DNA of 33,792 bases from Hyphomicrobiales bacterium (GTDB taxonomy: Bacteria; Pseudomonadota; Alphaproteobacteria; Rhizobiales; Rhizobiaceae), in the NCBI GenBank assembly GCA_021775455.1, contig JAJFHU010000002.1:1-33792 (forward strand). The letters run 5' to 3'. The first letter of the stretch is position 1. Every line of letters begins with the position of its first letter. Shown in pieces: positions 7,150-14,846 of this stretch. The notes under the pieces are model-generated. The model made no database searches and was not told where the DNA came from. It was given only the letters and a program-made list of their open reading frames with translations. The position numbers were made by a program, and so were the translations under genes.

Positions 7150-7497
7150 ATGAGAGCAATTGCCACTGTTTTGATCTCGATGTTGTTTTTAAGCAGCCAC
7201 ATTGTGGCGGGCCCGGGCGCATTGCTGGTGGATAGCCAAATTGAACATCGCTCGCAGATTCAGATAATGGATATTCTTGATCTATCTGATGCCAATCAAG
7301 AAGCCACTACGAAGTGTTGCGAAAAACAAACGTCAGATTATCATTCAACTGGATCACATTGCCTGGCCGATTGTATTGCGGTCATTGTTATATCCAATAT
7401 TGATTTCTCAATGATTAGGCAGGTGTCGATCGCCGTAGCCGCTGGATTAATTGGCTTAGACAAATACCACTACCTTTTCCGACCTCCAATTGTTTGA
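7150..7497 (+). CDS. Small exported Cys-rich protein B (CC-X13-C-X3-C, ends FRPPIV)
   Basis: A 115-residue paralogue of the protein at 2085-2435. It has a signal peptide (MRAIATVLISMLFLSSHIVAG), a motif segment CCEKQTSDYHSTGSHCLADC and the end YLFRPPIV. The last 15 bases of both genes are identical (CCTCCAATTGTTTGA) although most of the rest has diverged. ATG 7150 is chosen because the signal begins there; an upstream TTG at 7114 is in frame. L,D-transpeptidase B starts 70 bases after its stop. Conserved spacing of the four Cys plus GSHC suggests a metal site; the C-terminal Pro-Pro before the stop suggests a stalling leader. Outside the pair, no family was recognised with confidence. Confidence 0.72.
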   Translation: MRAIATVLISMLFLSSHIVAGPGALLVDSQIEHRSQIQIMDILDLSDANQEATTKCCEKQTSDYHSTGSHCLADCIAVIVISNIDFSMIRQVSIAVAAGLIGLDKYHYLFRPPIV

Positions 7498-7560
7498 CTC
7501 CTGAATTGTAAGTCGTCCTATCGGCGCGACTTGTCCTATGGGAAATCACACATTTTGGAG
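7484..7560 (+). promoter_or_regulatory. Possible leader switch: Pro-Pro codons complementary to the L,D-transpeptidase B ribosome site
   Basis: The bases CTCCAA at 7484-7489, within the Pro-Pro-Ile codons of the Cys-rich gene, are the exact complement of TTGGAG at 7555-7560, the ribosome site of the transpeptidase. Between them a hairpin AAGTCG/CGACTT with an 11-base loop can form near 7511-7533. A ribosome paused at the Pro-Pro codons would uncover the ribosome site. This is a prediction from base pairing only; six base pairs can arise by chance. Confidence 0.35.
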
Positions 7561-7567
7561 CAGTAAT

Positions 7568-8128
7568 ATGTTTTGTAGAAGAGTCTTCATAGTGGGCGGT
7601 GGGCTGGGATTGTTAGCCACCACATATCCAGCCCTGGCGCACAACACAAAAAACTTTAGGCTTGAACCAAAATTCATGCCGCAGACGGTTCGGTTCAGGG
7701 GGTATGCGCCAGGAACTATCGTTGTCGATCCAAACAATCATTTTCTTTACCTCGTTCAGACTGCCGGTCGGGCACGACGATACGGCGTTGGAGTTGGCAA
7801 GGCCGGGCTAACGTTCAAGGGACGCGCACGAGTTGGGCGCAAAGCCAAATGGCCGAGTTGGACCCCGACCGCCAACATGATCCGTCGCAGTCCAAAAAAA
7901 TATGCCAAATTTGCCAATGGTGTTCCAGGCGGCCCAAATAATCCTTTGGGCGCTAGGGCATTATATCTTTATCGAGGTGAACGCGACACATATTTCCGAA
8001 TCCATGGAACCAACCAACCATCTTCGATTGGGCAGTCGGTTTCAAACGGGTGTATCCGGATGATCAATGACCATGCCATCGATCTATACGAGCGTGTACC
8101 GGTTGGTGCGAAGGTGGTGGTATTGTAA
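7568..8128 (+). CDS. L,D-transpeptidase B (YkuD domain), Tat-like signal
   Basis: A 186-residue exported peptidoglycan L,D-transpeptidase. Start 7568 is supported by GGAG seven bases upstream and by the twin-arginine signal (CRRVFIVGGGLGLLATTYPALA); an in-frame ATG at 7538 lies in the leader region. The active-site pattern HGTNQPSSIGQSVSNGCIRM puts His near 146 and Cys near 162. It shares with copy A the blocks VDPNNHFLYLVQ, RYGVGVGKAG, ARVGRKAKWPSWTP and PNNPLGARALYL, but the two are clearly diverged and B lacks the lipobox. It is followed without a gap by the DUF411 gene (TAATG), giving a unit of Cys-rich protein, transpeptidase, DUF411 and cytochrome c. Confidence 0.9.
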   Translation: MFCRRVFIVGGGLGLLATTYPALAHNTKNFRLEPKFMPQTVRFRGYAPGTIVVDPNNHFLYLVQTAGRARRYGVGVGKAGLTFKGRARVGRKAKWPSWTPTANMIRRSPKKYAKFANGVPGGPNNPLGARALYLYRGERDTYFRIHGTNQPSSIGQSVSNGCIRMINDHAIDLYERVPVGAKVVVL

Positions 8129-8718
8129 TGAAAAACTCCCCGAAACACTCTATGAAAATTGGAAAAATGAATCGCTGGATTCACTCCAATCAACACTTCT
8201 GGATTGTTGACGGACTTGCAACAGTTGACAAATTGTACTGCTATTTTGCCACAATCACGGCTGCTCGAACATGGCAGATGCTTGTTGGAGCATTTCTCTT
8301 GATATCGATTACCACTGCTCCAAGTGCCGCAAATCAGGATAAAAGAATAACGATTTTTACTACACTGGAGTGCACTTGTAACAATCTCTGGGCTGCAAAA
8401 CTGGCAAACGCTGGTTTTACGATCGTAATTGAGGATACCAAGGATCTTACTTCGATTAAGAGACAAGCGGGCGTTCCAAATACACTGCAGGGATGTCAGA
8501 CCGCCGTTATAAGCGAGTACATTTTAGAAGGGAGAATTCCCTTGCCAGCGATTAAAAAATTGTTGAGCGAGCGTCCCAATGTCCGAGGAATTGCGCTGCT
8601 GGAAAAACCAGTCGGGCAAACGAAATCAACCTGCGATGTAAGTAGCGATTTGAAGGTTTATGCCTTCAGCTACGATTCTGGCATTACGCCCAGGTTATTC
8701 TACGAAACTGGGGACTAG
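8128..8718 (+). CDS. DUF411 family metal-associated protein
   Basis: The C-terminal two thirds match DUF411, a small periplasmic family common in copper and silver resistance clusters: ITIFTTLECTCNNLWAAKLA, then AGVPNTLQGCQTAVISEYI and LEGRIPLPAIKKLL. The usual CGCC is changed to CTCN here, so one metal-ligand Cys may be lost. The first 50 residues are unusual; a hydrophobic segment (MLVGAFLLISITTAPSAA) starting at an internal ATG (8278) looks like the real signal peptide. The ATG at 8128 overlaps the transpeptidase stop (TAATG), so translation may be coupled and start there. The next gene begins one base after its stop. Confidence 0.75.
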   Translation: MKNSPKHSMKIGKMNRWIHSNQHFWIVDGLATVDKLYCYFATITAARTWQMLVGAFLLISITTAPSAANQDKRITIFTTLECTCNNLWAAKLANAGFTIVIEDTKDLTSIKRQAGVPNTLQGCQTAVISEYILEGRIPLPAIKKLLSERPNVRGIALLEKPVGQTKSTCDVSSDLKVYAFSYDSGITPRLFYETGD

Positions 8719-8719
8719 C

Positions 8720-9232
8720 ATGGCTAACATTGGTGCAAAAAAGGCAAATCGGCTTAAGATCTGTGTTGCTTCGGCTACGGCCATTGCGGTGATAGTTCTT
8801 GTGTTCTTTTTTGTTTGGAATTCGCTCTACGGAAAACCACAATTGCTCCTGCAGCCTACAAACGCAGATATTGTTGCATTGGGGCAAGAAGTCTATGCGG
8901 TGAATTGTGCCTCGTGTCACGGTAAAAGTCTCGAAGGTGAGAAGAATTGGCGCAGTCCCGACGACTTTGGAATGTTGCCGGCACCTCCGCACAACATAGA
9001 TGGCCATACCTGGCACCACACCGATGATGTTTTGTTCGGAATTACGAAATTCGGCTTGGCTAAATTTGGTGGGCTGAAGAACCATCAATCCAATATGCCA
9101 ATTTTTGATGGAATTCTCACCGATGATGAAATTATTGCAGCGTTAAGTTACATCAAGTCATATTGGCCAATCGAAACGCAAAAGCGCCATGACGAACTGA
9201 ATTATCAAAAAGAAAAAACAAAGAATCAATAA
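8720..9232 (+). CDS. Membrane-anchored cytochrome c
   Basis: A 170-residue mono-haem cytochrome with an N-terminal helix (about 13-35), haem motif CASCH at 63-67 and axial Met in NHQSNMPIFDG. The start is set at 8720, one base after the DUF411 stop and with GGGGA just upstream; the longer frame from 8660 overlaps the DUF411 gene. Its placement after L,D-transpeptidase B and DUF411 suggests one transcript. Likely role: electron transfer at the periplasmic face, partner unknown. The next gene-like sequence is a broken transpeptidase copy. Confidence 0.85.
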   Translation: MANIGAKKANRLKICVASATAIAVIVLVFFFVWNSLYGKPQLLLQPTNADIVALGQEVYAVNCASCHGKSLEGEKNWRSPDDFGMLPAPPHNIDGHTWHHTDDVLFGITKFGLAKFGGLKNHQSNMPIFDGILTDDEIIAALSYIKSYWPIETQKRHDELNYQKEKTKNQ

Positions 9233-9318
9233 ATTACAGACTAATCCTTTTGGTTCAGCGATGATTTACGCACTGTTCGTGAGAGTCATTGAATTCCCGC
9301 ATCTTGGTATCACTTTTG

Positions 9319-9542
9319 GTGAAGGAAATGGTGGAATGTCACCCGGACTGAACACTCCGCTTGGCGCTCGGGCATTGTATATTTTCCAGGGCAAGGAAGA
9401 CACGCTTTATCGAATACATGGAACACCCGAATACTGGACAATAGGCAAAGCGGTTTCTTCTGGCTGCGTCCGGATGATGAATCAGGATGTAATCGATCTT
9501 TACGGAAGGGTCACTACCGGTTCAGAAATTATTGTCACGTGA
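9319..9542 (+). pseudogene. Truncated second copy of L,D-transpeptidase A (3' end)
   Basis: The frame ending at 9542 encodes the last 74 residues of L,D-transpeptidase A, including HGTPEYWTIGKAVSSGCVRM, nearly unchanged. It lacks the signal and the first two thirds of the enzyme. An ATG at 9261 would add about 19 unrelated residues without a signal peptide, so no exported product is expected. With the acyltransferase tail that follows, it mirrors the layout at 1048-1451. Confidence 0.85.
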
Positions 9543-9546
9543 GATG
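9319..9546 (+). repeat. Inverted duplication, copy B (with 1224-1451)
   Basis: This is the plus-strand partner of the repeat at 1224-1451: 228 bases, five substitutions, no gaps. The two copies face each other across about 7.9 kb holding the cytochrome and Cys-rich/transpeptidase genes, so recombination between them could invert that segment. Confidence 0.9.
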
Positions 9547-9601
9547 GCACTGGTGGGAGTAACCAAGGACGGATAGATAGCATACATTTAGGCTTCATGA
9601 T

Positions 9602-9727
9602 TTTCGATCTGATTTATGGATCGACCAGAACTTAGTGTAAAAGGGAGAAAACAATCTGGCAAATTACTTGAATCACTAGCTGAATTGGATTGGCTTGCTG
9701 ATTGGAATTGTTTGGATGTTTCGGTAG
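9602..9727 (+). pseudogene. Decayed DUF1624-type acyltransferase tail (copy B)
   Basis: In one frame the plus strand reads WIDQNLV, stop, KGENNLANYLNH, stop, LNWIGLLIGIVWMFR, stop. This aligns without gaps over 35 codons to RIDQHSGWIGRNSLRIYLLH and onward to the stop in copy A (1048-1227), including the shared end WIGLL/LIGLL-xG-x-VW. Two in-frame stops show that it is dead. The rest of the 9547-9841 gap holds nothing else recognisable. Confidence 0.6.
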
Positions 9728-9841
9728 CGGGCGCATCGAAACGATGCTTTGATTGAATGCAAAAAGCGTGGCATGCGACTTCGCGCCAACCAAATACATA
9801 AAACGTAGCAAACGCAGCTGCGATGGACATTGGAAGAAGCA

Positions 9842-11179
9842 ATGAAGACTGACAGTGAACCGACCTACCAGAAAAACAGCCTAAGCCTCTTTGGAACCGT
9901 GGCGATGGGTACCGGCGTCATGATTGGAGCTGGTATTTTTGCACTGACTGGGCAAATAGCAGAATTTGCTGGGCCCTATTTCCCATTGGCTTTTCTCGTT
10001 GCTGCAATTGTCAGCGGATTTAGCGCTTACACCTATATTAAAATGTCGAACGCATACCCCTCTGCTGGTGGGATCGCGATGATTCTCCAAAAAGCCTATG
10101 GGCGTTCAACCATGACAGGGGCATGTGCCCTGTTGATGGCCTTTTCGATGATTATCAATGAAAGCCTGGTTGCGCGAACATTTGGAACATATGGAATCCA
10201 ATTATTCAATGTAGGCGACGAGAGATTTTGGATTCCGGTACTGGCTTTGGGCCTAATTCTTTCTGCATTTTTGATCAACATTGCGGGAAATTCGACCATC
10301 GGAACAATTTCCAAAATTACCGCGATCGTCAAGATTGGCGGTATATTTGGGTTTGCAATTGCGGCCCTTTGGATATCGGGGATTACTTTTCAGACAGAAC
10401 TAGGTGGCCTTGATAATAGCGATAGTCTGGTTGGGTTTTTTGCTGGTGTTGCGCTGGCTGTGTTGGCATTCAAGGGTTTTACGACGATAACCAACAGTGG
10501 TGATGAGGTTAAAAACCCGAAACTGAATGTCGGGCGGGCGATTATGATTTCGCTTGCGATCTGTCTTGTCGTCTACATGGTTGTAGCGCTTGCGGTGGGA
10601 AGCGCACTGCCAATTGAGAAAATCATCGCCGCGAAGGATTTTTCATTGGCTGAGGCCTCACGACCTGTTTTCGGTGAGTATGGTTTATTTTTTACAGTCT
10701 TGATTGCGATTGTGGCAACTTCTTCAGGACTTCTTGCCAGCATGTTTGCAGTTTCCCGAATGCTGACCATGCTGACCAATATGCAACTTATCCCGCATCG
10801 ACATTTTGGAATGTCGGGTGATATTCAAAGACATATGTTGGTTTACACGGTTGTGCTTGCGGGATTGCTGGCAGTATTGTTTGATTTGAGCCGCATCGCC
10901 TCTCTAGGGGCAATCTTCTATCTTGTAATGGATATGGCAATACACTGGGGCGTGCTACGCAGGCTTCGCGGAGAAATCGATGCGCATGCAGGCATTTTAT
11001 GCATCGCTATTTTTTTGGATGCGCTCGTATTGGCTGCGTTTCTTTGGATAAAGGGAACCAATGATCCGACTATTTTGATAATAGCATTTGGATCGATGAG
11101 TGCAATTTTCCTGTTTGAATCTATTTATCTCTCGCGCATCAATCCTGGATCTGACCCACATGATCATCATATGCATTGA
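9842..11179 (+). CDS. APC-superfamily amino acid/amine permease
   Basis: A 445-residue inner-membrane transporter with about 12 helices. The N-terminus has the APC signature GTVAMGTGVMIGAGIFALTG (helix 1 with the broken GxGxxIGAGIF motif), and FKGFTTITNSGDEVKNP fits the loop after helix 6. It probably moves an amino acid or amine; the substrate cannot be read from the sequence. The C-terminus ends in a short His/Asp tail (DPHDHHMH), which may be a metal-binding add-on. The ATG at 9842 has GGAAGA close upstream; a TTG at 9830 is less likely. It is isolated: pseudogenes before it, convergent Rieske gene after it. Confidence 0.85.
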   Translation: MKTDSEPTYQKNSLSLFGTVAMGTGVMIGAGIFALTGQIAEFAGPYFPLAFLVAAIVSGFSAYTYIKMSNAYPSAGGIAMILQKAYGRSTMTGACALLMAFSMIINESLVARTFGTYGIQLFNVGDERFWIPVLALGLILSAFLINIAGNSTIGTISKITAIVKIGGIFGFAIAALWISGITFQTELGGLDNSDSLVGFFAGVALAVLAFKGFTTITNSGDEVKNPKLNVGRAIMISLAICLVVYMVVALAVGSALPIEKIIAAKDFSLAEASRPVFGEYGLFFTVLIAIVATSSGLLASMFAVSRMLTMLTNMQLIPHRHFGMSGDIQRHMLVYTVVLAGLLAVLFDLSRIASLGAIFYLVMDMAIHWGVLRRLRGEIDAHAGILCIAIFLDALVLAAFLWIKGTNDPTILIIAFGSMSAIFLFESIYLSRINPGSDPHDHHMH

Positions 11180-11253
11180 GGAAGGTTTTTTACAATTTGA
11201 TTTGTGCTGAAATGCCCGAAACCAAGTATTTTTTAGAAAAGTTTTTGATCCAT

Positions 11254-11844
11254 TTACCCGATAAGAATTTTTCCGTTCGGCAGTAAGGTATAGGGTGGGA
11301 TTGCCAGGTTTTTGGGGGCTGGGCCCTTTCTAATGCGGCCCGATGTATCATAGTGCGAACCGTGGCAAGGGCAGAACCAACCACCCCATTCACCCAATGA
11401 ATCGCCCCTGCTCTGTCCAAGAGGTATGCATCCAAGATGCGTGCACAATCCGATGACAACGAGCAATTCAGTTCGCTGAACCCGCTCATCATCTCGTTCT
11501 GGATCCTTCAGAATAGCAGCATCATCGGCACGAGCATTTTCAATTTGCGCGCTAGTTCGATAGTCGATGAATATCGGGATTCCTCTCCATTTGACAGTCA
11601 CACGCTGGCCCGGCTGCATCAGGCTGGCATCAAATTCGACTGTCGACACCGACAGCACATCAGCAGATGGGTTCATGCTGTCAATAAACGGCCAAGCTGC
11701 CAGGCCAGTACCGACGGCGGCTGCAGCACCAGTGGCGATATAAAGGAAGTCCCGCCGCTCGCTACCAGTCTTGGTTGAAGCAACAGTTGCTACCAAAGTT
11801 TTGTTACCGCTTCTTGTTTTAATCTTGGCCATCTGCGCTTTCAT
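11254..11844 (-). CDS. petA: Rieske iron-sulfur protein (cytochrome bc1-type), orphan
   Basis: A 196-residue Rieske protein. The N-terminus has a Tat motif with uncleaved membrane anchor (ERRDFLYIATGAAAAVGTG), and the 2Fe-2S ligands lie in CTHLGC and CPCHGSHYD, with the usual disulfide cysteines. Length and the insert between anchor and cluster fit ubiquinol-cytochrome c reductase subunits of alphaproteobacteria. Cytochrome b and c1 genes, normally adjacent, are absent from both sides, so this is either a second copy serving a bc1 complex encoded elsewhere or part of an unusual chain with the local b- and c-type cytochromes. The 94 bases upstream hold no recognised regulatory site. Confidence 0.92.
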   Translation of the reverse strand: MKAQMAKIKTRSGNKTLVATVASTKTGSERRDFLYIATGAAAAVGTGLAAWPFIDSMNPSADVLSVSTVEFDASLMQPGQRVTVKWRGIPIFIDYRTSAQIENARADDAAILKDPERDDERVQRTELLVVIGLCTHLGCIPLGQSRGDSLGEWGGWFCPCHGSHYDTSGRIRKGPAPKNLAIPPYTLLPNGKILIG

Positions 11845-11938
11845 GTCCGTTCAGTATCATTGTTTTTTCAGAAACTTCATCCTTGGGAAAAGTACCCTCA
11901 GTTTTCACAGGGTTTCATTATGTTTAGCGTTGCCCTAG

Positions 11939-14299
11939 TCATATTCGAATCCTGCGCAATCTGAGCGCATTCCCAATCACGGATACTGATGAAAAACTCA
12001 TGGCGGCGGCGGCAAAGATCGGTGAGATCAGGATATCGAAAAACGGATAGAGAATGCCTGCTGCCACCGGCACACCGGCAGCGTTGTATGCTAAAGCAAA
12101 AAACAAATTCTGCTTGATATTGCGCATCGTCGCGCGAGACAGACGCCGGGCTCTTACGATGCCATCGAGATTACCCTTGACCAAGGTGAAGCCTGCGCTT
12201 TCGATTGCAACATCGGCGCCGGTACCCATGGCAATACCGACATCGGCCTGGGCCAGCGCCGGAGCATCGTTGACGCCATCACCAGCCATCGCCACCTTGC
12301 GGCCGTTAGATTGCAGCTCACTTATGATCTGGGCCTTGTCCTCTGGCAGCACGTCGGCACGGATTTCGTCAATGCCGAGTCTTCCTGCCACAGCCTTGGC
12401 TGTCCGCTCATTGTCGCCGGTTGCCATGATGATACGAAATCCCTCCCGATGAAGTGCCTTCAACGCATCAGGTGTGGTCTCTTTCACGGGATCGGCAACA
12501 GCGACCATTCCTGCAATTTCGCCTCCTAGCACAACAAACATCACTGTCTCGCCTTCGTCGCGCCGAGCGTTGGCTGTTTTGGTGAGGCGTCCTCCATCGA
12601 GACCGAGATCGGAAATCAGTTTGGCATTGCCCAGCGCTACCGAATTGCCGTCAACGACACCCTTTACGCCCTTGCCGGTGACCGCTTCAAATTCTTCCGT
12701 GTTGGTCATCTCGACACCGCGTTCTTCGGCACCAGCAACGATCGCTTCGGCCAGGGGGTGTTCCGAACCACGCTCTAGCGAGGCTGCAAGACGCAGAACC
12801 TCTGTTTCGTCATGTCCGACCTCAGGCAGTATTGCTACGAGCTTGGGCTTGCCCTCGGTCAGCGTTCCGGTCTTGTCGACTATCAGAGTGTCGACTTTGG
12901 CGAACCGTTCCAACGCCTCGGCGTTTTTGATCAGCACACCGATTTGGGCACCGCGTCCTGTGGCGGTCATGATAGACATCGGTGTCGCTAAACCTAACGC
13001 GCAGGGGCAAGCGATAATCAGTACTGCGACGGCGGAAACCAGCCCGTAGGCCAGTGGAGGGACCGGTCCCCATAACGCCCAGGCAGCGAATGAAAGGATC
13101 GCGATGCCGATCACCGCCGGTACGAACTTCCCGGCCACCGCATCCGCAAGTTTTTGGATCGGCGCGCGTGAGCGCTGGGCGTTGGCGACCATCTCAACGA
13201 TTTGGGACAGCATAGTATCGGTGCCGACACGTTTTGCCTCCATAATCAAGGACCCTGTACCGTTGATTGTGGCACCAGTCACTGGATCTCCCGCAACCTT
13301 TTCCACCGGTATCGGTTCACCGGAGATCATCGATTCATCGATCGAGGAGCGACCATCAACCACTTCACCGTCGACCGGCACTTTATCGCCCGGGCGTACG
13401 CGAAGCCGGTCACCGACTATGACATCCTCAAGCGGGATCTCCTCTTCCGAACCGTCAGGCCGAATAATCCTCGCCGTCTTTGCAGCCATGTCGAGTAGCG
13501 CTTTTATTGCTGCACCGGTGCGTTCGCGTGCGCCCAATTCCATGACCTGTCCGAGTAAAACCAGTACCACAATGACGGCACCTGCCTCAAAATAGACCCC
13601 GACATTGCCCTCAGGATCGCGAAAGCCGTCCGGGAATATCCCCGGCGCAAGCACCGCAACGACGCTGAACAGGTAGGCTGCACCCACGCCCATGCCAATT
13701 AAGCTGAACATGTTGAGGTTCATAGTCAGGAATGATTTCACGCCCCGCACGAAGAACGGCCAACCCGACCACAAGATAACCGGGGTGGCCAGTACCAGTT
13801 CGATTAACAGATTCGTAGGCTCACCGAAGAATTCGCGGATTGCCGTCACGCCAACAAAGGGGCTCATGGTCAGTATCAGCAGCGGCACGGTCAGTACGGC
13901 GCCGACCCAAAACCGCCGCTTGAAGTCCATCAATTCAGGGTTAGGGCCTTCGTCGCCAGTCGGCACGCCCATCGGCTCCAGGGCCATGCCGCAGATTGGG
14001 CAGTCACTTGGCTCATCCCTGACGATTTCGGGATGCATTGGGCAGGTCCATTTAGTGCCTTGCGGCACTGCTTCGGCCTGCTGCTTGTGTGCACCCGTGA
14101 GATAGTGATCCGGATCGGCCGCGAACTTATCGTGGCATTTGTTTGAACAGAAATGATAGGTATTTCCATCATGCTCAATGTTTGGATTGCCCGTGTTCGG
14201 CGTCGCGGTCATCCCACAGACTGGATCCTTGGTGACGGAAGTATTGTTGGGCGCGTGATCTTGGCTATGATCATCGTGATGGTTAGTTGATTTGTTCAT
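11939..14299 (-). CDS. copA: Copper/silver-translocating P1B-type ATPase with YHS and heavy-metal-binding domains
   Basis: A 786-residue inner-membrane pump that expels Cu+ or Ag+ from the cytoplasm. Order: His-rich start ([10 protein letters not shown]), YHS domain (DPVCGM at 25-30, YHFCSNKC near 48-55), a TCPMHPEI...CPICGM heavy-metal-binding domain (about 85-108), membrane helices, phosphatase SGEP (about 326), CPC at 431-433 in helix 6, DKTGT at 475-479, HP at 514-515, GDGVND at 673-678 and MSFSSVSV near the end. CPC plus MSxSS marks Cu+/Ag+ (P1B-1) specificity. There is no CxxC MerR-like domain; YHS and TCPMHP domains take its place. The gene looks GC-richer than its neighbours, suggesting separate acquisition. 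It follows the YHS and DUF5676 genes on the same strand. Confidence 0.95.
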   Translation of the reverse strand: MNKSTNHHDDHSQDHAPNNTSVTKDPVCGMTATPNTGNPNIEHDGNTYHFCSNKCHDKFAADPDHYLTGAHKQQAEAVPQGTKWTCPMHPEIVRDEPSDCPICGMALEPMGVPTGDEGPNPELMDFKRRFWVGAVLTVPLLILTMSPFVGVTAIREFFGEPTNLLIELVLATPVILWSGWPFFVRGVKSFLTMNLNMFSLIGMGVGAAYLFSVVAVLAPGIFPDGFRDPEGNVGVYFEAGAVIVVLVLLGQVMELGARERTGAAIKALLDMAAKTARIIRPDGSEEEIPLEDVIVGDRLRVRPGDKVPVDGEVVDGRSSIDESMISGEPIPVEKVAGDPVTGATINGTGSLIMEAKRVGTDTMLSQIVEMVANAQRSRAPIQKLADAVAGKFVPAVIGIAILSFAAWALWGPVPPLAYGLVSAVAVLIIACPCALGLATPMSIMTATGRGAQIGVLIKNAEALERFAKVDTLIVDKTGTLTEGKPKLVAILPEVGHDETEVLRLAASLERGSEHPLAEAIVAGAEERGVEMTNTEEFEAVTGKGVKGVVDGNSVALGNAKLISDLGLDGGRLTKTANARRDEGETVMFVVLGGEIAGMVAVADPVKETTPDALKALHREGFRIIMATGDNERTAKAVAGRLGIDEIRADVLPEDKAQIISELQSNGRKVAMAGDGVNDAPALAQADVGIAMGTGADVAIESAGFTLVKGNLDGIVRARRLSRATMRNIKQNLFFALAYNAAGVPVAAGILYPFFDILISPIFAAAAMSFSSVSVIGNALRLRRIRI

Positions 14300-14507
14300 G
14301 GTTTCTCAATCGATAACATTGTGCTTCTAATCTTTTATGCCGTTGACGCGCCGAGCGCCATCGCCCGATATCAAGCGTAAAAACCCGATGCCAACCTTGC
14401 CAGGTTGCGTTTTGTGTTTGAGCATGTGGGACAAAAACATTTCAGTTTCTTTCTGACGCTAACGTTGAAAGAGAGCAGGCCTTGCAATCCATCCGGCGGT
14501 TTCTGAT

Positions 14508-14846
14508 TCACAATCCTGCAGTACCACCAAACTTTGCGACAAAAAAATTGTAAAGCGGTCCAAACACCAAAGCTACATACCAGCCATAGGCAAAACTCTC
14601 GACTAAACCGAGCAGGAAGCTCGGCCAGCTGATCCAAGTGAACCCGGGTAACAGTGGTGACCAAACTGGATTCATTGCCAATGCTGGGAGCCACAAGTCA
14701 AACAGCACGCACAACACGAAGGTCACTGCGAAAAACGTGCCCAAACCTGTGCCCAGGGCCAATATCGGAATACGCGCAACACTGTGTACGGACATCGGGA
14801 TTCCTGAACGGCCTTGCTGATCATGAGTTGTCATTGTGTCATGCAT
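14508..14846 (-). CDS. DUF5676 family membrane protein
   Basis: A 112-residue protein with two or three membrane helices: ILALGTGLGTFFAVTFVLCVLFDLW, then SPLLPGFTWISWPSFLLGLVES and WYVALVFGPLYNFF. The pattern of a first helix followed by PGFTWxxxxSFxxGxxExFxYGxYxAxxFxPLYN fits DUF5676 proteins, common beside copper ATPases and of unknown biochemical role. Its start overlaps the end of the YHS gene by eight bases. The 208 bases between its stop and the ATPase start hold no recognisable gene. Confidence 0.75.
   Translation of the reverse strand: MHDTMTTHDQQGRSGIPMSVHSVARIPILALGTGLGTFFAVTFVLCVLFDLWLPALAMNPVWSPLLPGFTWISWPSFLLGLVESFAYGWYVALVFGPLYNFFVAKFGGTAGL

Noticed and set aside
9588-9842. 84-residue open frame on the minus strand
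   Set aside because: It is antisense to the decayed acyltransferase tail and has no ribosome site; the opposite-strand match to 1048-1227 explains the sequence.
12054-14105. Several long plus-strand open frames antisense to the copper ATPase
   Set aside because: Low-complexity Ser/Thr/Pro/Arg-rich shadows typical of antisense frames in a GC-rich gene; no start signals or families.
14371-14694. 107-residue minus-strand frame
   Set aside because: Overlaps the DUF5676 gene in another frame, with no start signal of its own; the DUF5676 frame has clear family features.
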